This document shows positions 39,111 to 51,700 of a stretch of 64,000 bases of DNA, piece after piece. Below the pieces are notes generated by a model that saw only the letters and a list, made by a program, of their open reading frames with translations, did not search any database and was not told the origin of the DNA. Source of the DNA: Sphagnum compactum (Eukaryota; Bryophyta; Sphagnopsida; Sphagnales). The stretch is taken from contig OZ234501.1 of assembly GCA_965153455.1 (NCBI GenBank), forward strand, positions 14,198,001-14,262,000, read 5' to 3'. The stretch's first letter is position 1; each line of letters begins with the position of its first letter. The position numbers were made by a program, and so were the translations under genes.

Positions 39111-42100
39111 CTATTTTTTCTTCTTCCCACCTTTTTTCTTGCCCTTGTCACCTTTTTTGCCTCCTTTTTTGCCTCCTTTTTTGCCTTTGCCCTGCTTTAT
39201 TATTAGATTGAATAAAGAAATACCTCACATTGGTGAAATCTACTTAATGTTTCTTATAATCACCAATTGATTTTAAACAATTTTGAGGAACATGACAAAA
39301 ATTCATGGATGTTTTGAACTTCTTTGTGTGATCAAATTGATCTGGTGGCATCAATTTTTCTTCAATAACAAAAGTTTGGATGGCTTACCCCTTTCTTAGG
39401 CTCATCATTTGCACGCTTGCGTTCAAGATATCGTCTCCAGTAGCGTTGAATGCGCTTAGCAGCATAATATGGCAACCAACGTTTCCGTTTTTTTGCCTAC
39501 ATAGTTTAACCCTTAAGTAGTTGGGGCAAAAAAGGAAACTAAAAAGCTCAACCCACAAAGTAGAAAACAAACTTATGTTACATACCCACCCAAACAAATT
39601 ATTTAAACAAAGGGGGAACTCATTGTAGTTGTGTTAAGATAGTAAACCAACAAGACTTTGACAGGCCAACTTGTGCCTAGAACATGAATTCAAAACCTTG
39701 GTTAAAATTTCACTTGAAGATTCAAACATGAAAGCTTGATCCATTGACCCATCATGCACCTACACACTATAGGGAATTATGCAAAACTTGTGCCATACAT
39801 ACACAAATAAGTTCTCGACGAATATTCTCCTCCTCTTCTTTGATTGCTTCCTAATAACCATCCCCATGAGAGTAGGTGAGTTTGAACAATTTTGAACTTG
39901 AAGGATAACATATGATCACATAATTTACATTGATGGGCCTTCTAAGAACTTGTCAAGACCTTTTGTCAAGCATGTTTTGTTTTCATAGGTGTGTTTTATG
40001 AATAGGACATAAAATGTGCAAGTCTTCAAAAGAACTTATGGTGTCAAATCTAGTACCTAACATTGTGGATGTGTGCATGTTACATAGAACCATATAGCTC
40101 CGAAAAATGACAAACACATGTCATGGGTAATCTTGGATAGTGGACTTTAATGTTTACTAAGTTTGCAAATGCTAGAAATTAGCCCGCATTTGTATACACC
40201 AATTGAAATTTTGTGATGATACAAGTGAGAGTTTGTACCAAGCGGGCCTTCTCTTCATAGAAATCTGTGATTTCAGTCAATTTTGCATTGACTTTATCAT
40301 GCTCAGCCTATGATCCCTTGCCCTCAAAGCACAATTTGGTCAATTGTTTTTCTCTCTTTTTCTCTCCATTCACAAAAAAAAAGATTGCATAGATCGAGTA
40401 CATTGGGCTAGGTACTAGGTATGTAGACATGCACAATTATGGAAACACATTTTGTGTTACAAAGCTTCTCAAATTGTAGAGAGTTTGACAAGGACATTTA
40501 TGAAAAATCATAATTTTTATGGTTGAAAAAGCTTGTTCTAATGTATTGAAAACATTGATTGCATCAAGGAATAAACAATTGATGAGCAACGAAAGTAAAA
40601 ACATACACAAAGAATGGAAAGTGCTTCCATTTTGGTTGTGATGTCATCTTCATAACCCCAAAGTAAATCATTAACCTCCTCAATACTTTGACCCTTTTTC
40701 CCTATTGATTGTAGCTCTTTATCACGGTCTCTAGACTGCACCCTAACTCCAGATCCCATTTAAATGTGAAGGTAAAAGTCAAGGTGTATGAAGAATTTTT
40801 TTCACTTTTAGAGTACACAAATTCAACATTGAATACAAATGACCAAAATCCTCCACCTAGAATATAAAGAAAATATTAATACTAGTAAGTTGTTATTGTA
40901 AAAAAGAAAGCATGGTGGTTACTTGTGTATCTTGGAGAATTTCTTGCATTTTTTCATTCTCAATCTTGAATACTGATTCCTGTTTATGAACACCCAGGCC
41001 CCAGCTTCAAGGTGTTGTAGCCCATCATCCAATTCCTGGATACATTCTACAAGAAGATGTTCATTGATGACAAGAGATTTCACCAAAATGTGATGAAATT
41101 ACCTACCTCCCAACTCTTACCTTCAAACTCTGGCTATAGTTTGGACTCACAACTTAGGGAGATCACCTGCTGATCAAATAGATGGAACTCTTCTGCTTCC
41201 AAATTAGCACAATCATTTTCTAGTTGCTTGTCCAATGCCAATGTTTGCACTTTGGAATTCTCCCGTTCCTCTTCACATCAACAACACCCATTCACATTAC
41301 CCCTCGAGATCAATGCCTAAAAAGTGTTCAAATTTTAAGAAACTTTTAAGAATTCCCTAGTCATCATCCAAGTGCAACATTCACTCACATCTCCACATTC
41401 ACAAGGATGCAATCAACTTTTCAAACACAAATGTGAAGCACAAAACATACGGTAGATGAGGCGTTCATTCTCTTGATATTCTGCAAATGCATCTGCACGG
41501 ACTTTCCTATCTACCTCCAATTGTTGGTGCATTGCAAAGTGCTCTTTGATGGCCTACACTATTCTCCATACTGAGTTTCATTATTTGTGTGCTTTTGTTC
41601 ACAATGCTCATATATGGCATTTGATGCCTTCTAGGAGTGGTATTTGAGATATTCATGCTTGACATAGATTGTTTGTGTACATAAATCCACAGGAATTCAT
41701 CGATGTGAATGCACAAAAATAATTGTGATACCCTTGGTCACCAAGAGTTCATTTTGCTAAAGGTAAGATGATTGAAAAAAAGAGTGCACACATAACCTTT
41801 TCTTCACGAAGGTAGATGTCTGTACGGTAGCCTTCAATTGACTCCTCTTCTTCCAATGTGGTAGAAAAACGCTTCAATGCTAATCCTCTCAACTGCCATT
41901 TTACATGTACAGATCGTACAATGAACTCCTTGAGGAAACACATTGTGCAGCTTATACTTTGATTCTACTAAATTTTTTAAACTATTCAAGACTGTGGAAG
42001 TCAAAACATGAATCTCACTTTGAGTGTGAGGTATGTTGATTACTTGCATGTTGTGAAGAAGACAACTGATACCCCTACCTGATGAAGTGAGAATGGAATG

Positions 42101-42286
42101 AAAACAAGGCTTTAAATTCTTGTTCCATGCTTGTGGACATGGACCTGGTCACTTGTTACTTGTTTTTTCTAATTTGAAATAATTCAACTAGTATCCTACT
42201 TGTTGAAGTGAGTACAACAAGAAGAGAAATGCTGGTGATTGCTGCATCCCCATGGCGATTAGCTCATCAACTGCTGACTCTTGGGT
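39111..42286 (-). CDS. DRC10/IQCD-like axonemal protein (nexin-dynein regulatory complex), N-terminus not resolved
   Basis: Ten minus-strand exons join in frame with GT donors and AG acceptors: 42200-42286, 41797-41928, 41451-41553, 41167-41270, 40923-40979, 40607-40735, 40239-40307, 39803-39850, 39389-39496 and 39111-39191 (stop TAG). They encode 305 residues: long charged coiled-coil (QLEVDRKVRADAFAEYQENE; AKLTEITDFYEEKARL; EEEENIRREL), then an IQ calmodulin-binding motif (AAKRIQRYWRRYLERKR), then a Lys/Gly-rich tail (KGGKKGGKKGDKGKKKGG). Coiled coil, IQ motif and such a tail are the layout of DRC9/DRC10 proteins of the flagellar nexin link; the segment before the IQ motif favours DRC10. 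About 100 N-terminal residues are expected upstream, perhaps from exons up to 43735. The role in sperm motility is inferred from the family. It lies downstream of, and on the same strand as, the HEAT-repeat gene. Confidence 0.72.
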
Positions 42287-42519
42287 CTACATCCACCACA
42301 ACCAAGTTCCAAGCACCTTCTTACAACACCCAACATGGATTTTGAAACAATTATGAAATCTAAAATTTAACACCTAACACAAATCTTGAAACAAATTATG
42401 AAATTTGATAGGAAAATTTGGCAAAGCGTACATGTTAGAAGGAAAATCTTACAACCAAAAAGTGAGTGCATATATTTTTTTGTTTCCTCAAAATTTTCAT
42501 CAATTTCAAATAGGAGGAG

Positions 42520-42665
42520 GATTCATTATTACATGCAAGAAACAACAAAGATACCAAGTTGACTTGCTTAATGCTATCTCTTCCTCCATCAACTTATCAG
42601 CTTCCACTTTTCGCCACTTTGCCACACAAAATGCATGCAGCCTCAATTTATCCAATAGAGCCTAG
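42520..42665 (-). other. Possible upstream exon of the DRC10-like gene
   Basis: On the minus strand, after a TAG acceptor-like site, the frame reads LLDKLRLHAFCVAKW and KVEADKLMEEEIALSK, Lys/Glu-rich like the rest of the gene. The donor that fits best (ACTTG|GTATC) leaves a phase that does not match the next resolved exon, so the join is uncertain. Confidence 0.35.
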
Positions 42666-43492
42666 CCCTCCTCAGTGCCAGCCATCAAGTTGCCCCATTC
42701 ATTTCAATCATAAAGAAGATCAAAAGAGAAGTCCAGTGTTGATACACCAAACATAGTTTTTCAAAGCACAATTCATAGGGCACTTGAAACCAACCATCAT
42801 TACATTTTATTTCCAAAGATAGACGAGCGCAAGTTTTTGGTTACCCAACAGTCAAAAAATCCAGAGCCCTCCCCCATGAAGAAACACAAATGAAATTGCA
42901 CAGAGATTTTCTAGAAAATCTTTCTATCAATTATCATACTTAACTAAAGCTTGGAGCTCACCAAGCAAAAAACAACAGTCATCATGTGGATGATCTTACA
43001 AATCTCTCTTTGCAAATCCTGCATTGTTTGTTTTTCAACACACATCGAAGCATTCCAATTTCTTCTTAATTTTGCAAAATAGACTCTCTTGTGTATTGGA
43101 GCAAGAAAAAGCTTTGAAAGTAGAAGAGTTTCCTGAATTGGTGATAAGAATTTTCTAAAAGAATGTCAAGAAGGATTTGATAGAATGAGAGGGGTCTTCT
43201 TTTTCGCACAGGTTGTAGTGTGAATGTCTCAAGACCATCCACATTGAACAGAAGCTCCTCTGTGATGAAACAAAATGCCCTGAACAATTATATCAATCAA
43301 TTCATCGATCAATCAACATACATCAAATTGAAGTCCTCTGACTTTCCACAATTGATTATTGCTGCAAATTCTTTCCTCTCACAGAGTTGTACCGATGGAA
43401 AATGCTTTGTAAGGTTTCCTAACTTCTCTCTCTCTCCCCCACACAATTTTGTTTACAATTGACACCAATCCTTGCTTGAACATGAAGGTCTC

Positions 43493-43515
43493 ATGTATGT
43501 ATGTATGTATGTACT
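43493..43515 (+). repeat. (ATGT)n microsatellite
   Basis: About five ATGT units lie next to the possible donor site at 43514. A (CAT)n run of about six units lies further on, at 44302-44320. Confidence 0.9.
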
Positions 43516-43735
43516 TGAGCATGCATAAGGCGTCATCCAGCAGGTTCAATAGCAGGTGACAAGAAATGCCAGAAGGAATATCCACGAGCACAGGAGTTCC
43601 TCCTATCATTGACTCGTCTTTTTCAAGTCTGATGTCTATTGACTCCTCCGAAGGAATCTCTTCATCACTCAAAGAAAAATAGACATGACCAGGGGGACTT
43701 GTGGGCCTATCCACTGCCTCCTTCAAGGATACCAT
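43515..43735 (-). other. Possible first coding exon (of the DRC10-like gene?)
   Basis: From an ATG at 43735 the minus strand encodes a protein-like segment rich in acidic residues and proline (VDRPTSPPGHVYFSLSDEEI, then LEKDESMIGGTPVLVDIP), open to a possible donor CTCAA|GTACAT at 43514. It could be the missing N-terminus of the DRC10-like protein or a terminal part of the HEAT gene; neither join was confirmed. Confidence 0.35.
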
Positions 43736-45784
43736 GCTTGTTTATGTTCGTAGTTATCTTTGTTGTCAAAGTTTGAAGCTTTGCACCAATTCAAAGTCTG
43801 TCTCTCAAATTTTGTTGTCAAAGAAAATGATGAGAAAATATTGTAGGTCGAAGCACATCCAGGTTAATTGCAATTACTACATAATATATTGAACTATTGA
43901 ATTACAATCTAGTACAAATTTCACCATGTCAATTGACATTCTAAGCCCTATGTTCTACTGTACAACCATAATCTTCATGTTCAATTTTCTTTCAGATCGT
44001 GGCAAACAAAACTTTGCACAACAATTGTCCCTTACAAGTGACACAATAATCCAAATGTCACCTTATCCTAAGAAACAAGATTTGCAATTGTTTATTTCCA
44101 GTTATCTAATTTGAACAAATAGAAAGAAAACATAACATACCTAGCATGATAGGAGTGGAGCTTTGCACATGTGCTTCTGTCTTCATCAAGATGTGGGAGT
44201 GGATGCCATTGTTAATAACTTAAATTGTGAGATTTCATATCTTAGCCTATTCAAGGTTGACTCCAATGATGAAGTGGAAACAAATCCACTTATCCAGATC
44301 ACATCATCATCATCATCATCTATGTTAAGCACATAATGTCTCCTGGATTGTTGAACTCTTTGATAGCTCTTATTTGCTGTCTTCTTGCCCCTTCTTTCTT
44401 TGATATTCTTTAAGAATACTGCATCCTGCCTAACTCATGTTTTCCTTTACATACCTGCATCTTCTCCTAAATAAACAAAATTCTTATGAAAAGAAATTTC
44501 ACCCACTTTTGATCAGAAAGAACATCAGTGAAAGCACTCTGCCCTTGGGTATCCTCTCTGCCATGCTTCTTCACATCTCAAAGCCTTGTAGTGCTAAAAT
44601 TCATGAATCATCTGTGCCATTCCTGAGGTTCAACAACAATTCTTTCAACAATTTCACATATCCAGTGGTTCTCATTACCACTAAGCAAGCCCTAACTTCC
44701 TAAAATACAGATTGCATGTAGATATCCAGTGGTTCTCATCATGAATATGAAAATCAGTTGTGGAAGCCTTCAATCAATGTAACAAATATTGGATGCAATA
44801 GTTTCTAAAATGCGAGTTCAATTTTTTGAAGATGGCAATCAAAATAATTCACATCAAGATTCTGCTCACTCGAGCAAGTAAAATCACACCTATGAATTCA
44901 TTTTGATCTCAAAACTGGAAAACAAGATTTGAATTCCACATTCCTGAGCTGCCACTTCCCCCATCCAATTTGCTTCTTTGAGTTGCTACTGGTGGCTTTA
45001 GAAGCCTCCAAATTGGGAACAATCAATTTTCTATTTTGAAGGTGATCCAGTGTGAAATCCTTAAACAGTCACAGTAATAAGCAGTTAACATAAGTATCTG
45101 CTTACCATGTGATTAGCTCAGCACAAAACACTCAAATACCATCCAAGAAGAAAATTCTCATCTATTCCCAAATATGGTGAAAGATTATATGGATACCCAT
45201 GTTCATGAAGGATAACCAAATGGCTCATACCCTCTTTCCAACTTACAGGCATGATTCAACCATGCTGGTTGTAAAGGTTCAGAACTAAGATTAAGGCCCA
45301 CTGCCCAAAGAGAGGAATGCATGCAAATTCAATTGAATTCTATGGGCCTAATGGTTTTCCTTTATGCAAGCAAGTCAGACTGTTATCCAATTACAAGCTG
45401 CTTCAAACAAACCCAAGCTTCTCAAGGAAAGTTGGTGACATAAACTAAAGCCTTACCCTGATACTTCCAACAGTATCAGATCTGAACACATTGTAGTGAA
45501 GACATCCCTCTTAGTTATGAAGATAAGCTTCCAAAAAGATGGCACCGGATGCAAAGACTCAGGAGTCACATAGAGAAGTCATGGAGAAAAAACTAGTGGA
45601 ATGTTGATAGAGTCCAGTAAGAGTGAGCACAAAGCAAACAGATTCACAAATCAGACAACAGCCTAAACCTAACAATGGAAAATTCGTCACTTCTGTGTGA
45701 TTTCATCAGAGACATACCAGACAGGATACCCCAAGTAAAAAAATTGTTGAACCCTGTTTTATGAGCTCAAAGGTCCTCACATAC
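43736..45784. other. Intergenic or intronic stretch between the DRC10-like and HEAT genes
   Basis: The terminal exon of the HEAT gene must lie here, because its last resolved exon ends in an open frame at a GTATGT donor. A candidate is the minus-strand segment 45059-44898, with QIGWGKWQLRNVEF and a TGA, but its phase does not match directly. Nothing else was recognised. Confidence 0.4.
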
Positions 45785-48700
45785 CTGACTGACTCTCTTT
45801 CATCTCAGATCCAGTGCCAGGAGCTGAAATGGTAGCAACCACAAATGAACTGGATTCCATGATGGCCAGCTGACTGCTGTTTAGTCGAGCTTTGAAGATA
45901 TTAGGCCCTATAAATGTGCACAGCTTCGATATACAATAGCTCGAAGCACTCTCAGACAACCTCTGCATATTCATACACTTTAGTAAGCCATGATATCAAA
46001 CTCTTAAATTGCAGTGATTCCTTGCAGAAAAGCTGTTGATTCTATCATCCGCTTTTCTCAATGAAGAGTAAGAGGAGAATGCACATTTACCATCTTTCCT
46101 ATATTCAAAAGAGGTGAATCAACTTCCCAGCTGTAGGAATAATGTCATCCTGGATGATTACTAGAGTAGACTATAACTTTATGCAGACCCACAAATAGGC
46201 ACATACCTGCCCACAGGTCAAAGCCTGAAAGAGTGGATCAATGAAGAGCTCCAAATAAGGCTTGAAATTCCTCTTTCCCAGATTCTGCAAGGCACCCAAT
46301 CCAGGTGGCAACCACACTACTGTCTAGTTCAAACACTCATTCACTGCAACAAAACTAAGCTGAAAGATGTAGTCTACACCTGTGAGAATTGTCAAAGTAG
46401 TTTCCACCAGTTGGCAGAACTCAGACACTGAGTGACATAAGATTCTTCGAGTGCTGTGATATACTCCTTACAGAGCCCAGAAGCGTAACCATGTCACCCA
46501 GGATTACCCTGCTGGAGCATGTGATGTGCTGGAATGTTTTCAAGACTGCAGTCATGCAGAGAACCAAATTCCAACACTGACATGGGAGAATTTGCACCTG
46601 AGCAATTGAGGGCAACAGCCTGAAAAGGGTCTCCATCAGATGGTGATACTTTACATATCCAGAACTTTGTGCCTGTGCTCACAAGTAAAAGAACAAATTG
46701 TGAAACTTGCTGATGCTTGTGATTGGAGTGTCAAAACACATTTGGCAACCCCAAAGACGAGCTTCCAGGTTCTAATCAAAACTTTAGAGTTGTCCAGATC
46801 AGGCCTTGAGCTGCCTGCAGAATAAGTCAATCATTTACCATCACAAACGCTTCATTCAGACAGCAGACTACAATCAATTTTGTTAGAAACTGACACCCCT
46901 TATTGGAAGTAACAAAATGAGCTCCAAAAAGATTCTAAGACTTCCATGAAGAGAATTGGAAACTGAAGACACAGAAACAGAGAGAATGATGCATGATGCA
47001 TGGATGTTGGTAAGTGTGAGCAGATACCAGTTCAACAAGCACAGGTAAAAATTTAGTTGCTTTGCTAGGAGCCACAGCAGAAAGCTCCCGAAGCAAGTAA
47101 ATGCCTCCCTCAGAAGATTCCCATGGTTCAATCTCCCTGGCAAACCCCTGGTCATCATCACCATTCCCTTTTGATGCTACCACCAGGGCAATGGCTGATG
47201 TAGTCTGCATAGCAACATGCAAGGCATGTACCTCTCCATACATCACCAATACATCTACCTCCAGCATTTCAGTCTATACATCTATTTCCTGCTTGATTCA
47301 ACAAAAGAGAAGGGTGTCCTTCCAAACTCAAAAATGAAAACAGCAAGAGAGATTTGAAGGAAGAATCTGGAGACATGGTTGGAGAGAGTAGCACACAGAG
47401 GAACATAGAATTGCAGCACTTACTCTGAAGTCTGAATCCAATTTGGAAAGTGGGTCATGCCTGCAACAGTCAAAACCACATGAATGCATGGAAATTGAGC
47501 AACTCCCACATGGATCCCAATTCTCCAAAGAAACACACTGTCTTTCTCTGAGCACACGCAATGGAATGTTGTCTAAGTAGTTCATGTATATAACACCAGT
47601 GCAATAGAACCTATTGTGTAACACCAGCTAGCTAAAATGAACAAAAACTTTGATTCTGAACACAGATCTGTGTAAGTGAACATGAAGTCATGGTTTACTA
47701 GACAAGGTATTTACCACTTTGTGTGAATGGTACTACTACAAGGAGATCTGTGCTTGGCACCATTACAACAGCACGGCTTGTCCACTTGATGCTTTGCCAT
47801 AGGCAACAGCTGTTCCAGTGCCAAAATCACCTGCAGAATATGCTCCTCAAATTGATGTTACTAACCAGAAATATGTCGATACTTTGCTATGGTAAGGACA
47901 AGTGGGGGGGAAAAGCTGTGGCTACCTTGTCAATTGCCTCTTCTTGATAGCTGCGCATTGCACTTCCCAAAGTGAATGCTGAATTCTCTCGAACACTCCC
48001 AACATCTGATGAACAATATGTTAAGATGAATCTCCTGTCGGCTTTAGGTTCCCTCCCAGCAAAGTCAAACAAAATCAGTGCAGCATTGGCTTCTAGCATG
48101 CCAAATTAAGGGGGGTGGGCCTTAAGTTTGTGCCCATATTTCTTGATGTGGATACATGTACAAGGCAGAGAAGCAATATATACACAACAAGCAAGCAATG
48201 ATCTGCCAATAGCAAAATGAGAATGCATACTTGTAGTAACTACAATCCCAGGATCCTTATATGACACTGTTTTTCATCTTATACAGGCATTGTGATTTCA
48301 ATCCAGGAAGTCCACAGCATCACAAAGATCATGGTACTTGGAAGACATTGGAAAATGGATACTGTCTGCCAAATGTGCAAACAAAAGGTCAAACAGTGTC
48401 GGCAGAGAGCATCGCACTTCCTGTGCAAATCCAGTAATTGCTTTTCCTAGAGCTGCACATTCCACAAACAGAAAACACTTCAACATTATGTAGACCGGTT
48501 CCCTGGGATATGCCAACATGTGAACTCTTTCTGCTCCTTGGTCTCTCAAGTTGCACTGATGGGTAAGTGATGATCAGGCTAGGATTCAACACAGTAAGTT
48601 TTCCAAGCCCCATAGAAGCTCCCAAACTATTTTCTAAGGACATGCAAGATGCAAACCTGTTTATATAGAAATGGTACCAGAGACTCAGCTCACCTGAACA

Positions 48701-51700
48701 GGCAGCATCCCGGACTGCCCAGCTTGAGTCCTTGAAGCATCCCATGAGTGTAGCAAGCACTTGAGAAATAAGGGGTTTGATTCTCTGTCAGGTGAGACAC
48801 CCTTTTGTGTGAGTGCAGAGAACACTTGCACAGTTGTTCTGCTACGAGAAAAAAGAGACACTAGCCAGAACTGGAATGACTCCAAACCTCATCCCTACAT
48901 GGTAGATATACTGCCTTCTCTAAGTCTTAGTGTGGCTTATATTATAGTATATTGTCTTTGGCTGCAACTTGTATGCTGCTGATTCTAACTCAAATTTATA
49001 AACTACATGTCAGTTAAGAATGTGTTAAAAGTACCTCAGGATCAATCTTCACCAACAGTTCTGCAATGCAATGGCATGCTGCCTGCCCCCAAACAAGCCC
49101 AAAATATGTATGTCAAGAGACAATACACCAAGAAACTAATTGACAAAACACAGAGCAGGCTAAAAGGGCATCATGATTCATAATTACACTTGCCAATGAG
49201 ATGTTCAGTTTTGAACCAAAATTCTCAAAACTGTTCAAGAGAACACCTAAAGATCAAGAAAATGGCTTCCTAGCATCAGGAAGAATGTGCACAATTAAGC
49301 TCAGTGCCATTGCATTGCAACTGTATCAAATCTTCAGACTTTTTTGATGCCCAGCACCAGAAAGATCAGGGCACATACAATGACCAGCTGAAAATGTGTT
49401 CACTTGCAAGTGATCATTTCCATGGGGTGCTTGCTAGGCTATCATCCATATCATCAAAGCAACTAACCTCTCTGACAAGCCGATTCTCTGCAGATGCATG
49501 TGTTACATAGTAGTCTAGGAAATTGTTGACTGACTTTGCAACTTCATCTCTTCCAGTTGATCCCATCAGCATTTGCCAAGAGTCTTGTGAGTACAACCTC
49601 AGCCCTTCAGCTCCGTAATATCGATTCAAGCACCTGAATCTCAAAACTGGTGTTTAGGGAAGGCACCTAATAATGCCTACATTATAACCCAGGGTTGTCC
49701 ATCCAGTTATCATTTCTATCTAAACAGGTTTGCATAAACATTGCATGCTACAAATACAAAAATAAGTTCATGTACAGATTTGTATGAGAATTGTATCCCA
49801 TATGCACATCCAGCTTACATCTTGTCAAATACAGAGGACTGGGTTTCATAACACAAGGTAGGTATGGATAGTTTGTAGTGGATGTTCTGTGTTTGTGATC
49901 TTCTGTGATGGAGGATACCATATGTTTTCAATGCACATCTTCTGTGATCATAGTACCTTTAAGCTATCTAAACCTGAGGAGGAGAAAAGAGTAATAGCAC
50001 TGCAGTTGCAAACCTGCTGCCACATTTTGGGCAATAGTACCCCATCCCTCCATTGCTTCAGACAAACTACTGGGGATGTCTACCTACAGAGATAAAATCA
50101 AGAGCAGTTACCAATATTGGATCTCAGGGAGTGCTTACATAGCTGGAAGTATCATTGGATAGAAAATAGGATTGAACTGTTGTGTCCTCTGCATGAATGT
50201 CCTTGTTGCAATGGATGCAGCTGCATAATCAGTAACATAAACCCACCTCTTGATGCCACTAGTATGGTAAGATGCTCTTCCATTTTCTTGCCATCCCAAT
50301 TCTGACAGTAAGACATGTATCTCATTGGATCTCTTTGTTTCTCTCTTCTGTCACTCTTCCTTCCAAGGCCCTTTCAGGGTCTTCTGTAATATCTTATGTT
50401 TTCCAATGGCTATCCATTCATGTAAAGAATGATCATTTTCTCCTTCTGTCCCAAAATATTGAGCTCTTTCCTCTGGTGTAACTGGCATCTGAAAGAAATG
50501 AATTCAAGGGAAGAGAAAGTTGGTGTGTAGAAATGTCCTACCAAATCGAACTTGGCTCCAGTTGTCACTCAGCCCCAAGGTCAAGCCATTGGATATCAAT
50601 TCGCCACTCCTGGACTTCATAATCAGCACAACAACCACAAAAGCACTAAGATTTGAACTAAACAGCAGCAAATCTGTTTTCAGATGCATGGTTTGCTACT
50701 TCTGGAACTACCCACGACAAATTATGACAAGGGAGACTGATGTCCAGAGCTAAGGTCAAAGAGACAACTGGAGTACAGAGGAAATAACGATCATATCAAT
50801 CAAAGACAGACCAACCTAGGAAAGACGAAACATGAAAAATGGTGACGTAGGATCTCATTTCAGGGGACTAACTTTGCCGATGATCACAACCACAACAACA
50901 GGTTCTGAATTAGTGTACATGGATACTTACTCTTTCAAGACCTCAAGTGGTGAGACCTGACAAAGAGAGCTGATGCACAAGAACCCTGTCTCTCGCACAA
51001 ACCGATTTTGGTGTTGCAAGGCCTTCAGCAGGAGTTGCCAGAGTTGGGGAGTTACATGCACACTGAAACTGTCCCCACATCCATCCAGCAAACGCTGCAG
51101 TGCCTTCACTGAGGTCTCCAAATATCTTCCACCCTTTGCTCTTTGCTGCAACAGGGTACAACCCCACACCCTTTTGTTCACAACCTCAAAAATATCATCC
51201 CTGAAATGCCTGAGAAGTACACTTTTGAACACTACCTTTCACCAGGGGATCTTAAAATTGCTCAATAATGGAGCACCCATATGTGCCCAAGCTCAGAAAT
51301 TGGCCAGCAAACCTTATGAGAAGTTGGGATTGAGATCACCAACATACATGGATATCTGAGAGACCACCCCCAGTGCTTGCATGGTTTGAATTATGCTGAA
51401 CATGATCCAGTTTATCCTGAAATGACTTTTCACCATTCTGGCCTGTTTCATCTCCCATGCCTCTTTCACCATCAAATCCATCCTCAATGCACTGCAGTAC
51501 ACAGCTGCAAAATGCACAGCAATTCCCATAATGTTTGAATAATTCACCAATCCTGGAGTTGAAAAGAAAAAGTAACTTGCTCACAATCTTGTATTTATGA
51601 GATTGCACAGAAAAATCCACAACAAGACTTTGAAGGTAACTGTTGTGTCTGTTCCATCCAAACCAAAACAAACACAACAAGGGTGAGTGCAGTCATAACC

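Noticed and set aside
40990-41080. Minus-strand segment ECIQELDDGLQHLEAGAW as an extra exon of the DRC10-like gene
   Set aside because: It lies directly before the exon at 40923-40979 in another frame, leaving no room for an intron; the neighbouring exons join in phase without it.
44437-44703. 88-codon plus-strand open frame as a small gene
   Set aside because: It resembles noncoding sequence near 27400-27500 and is more likely part of an old dispersed repeat.
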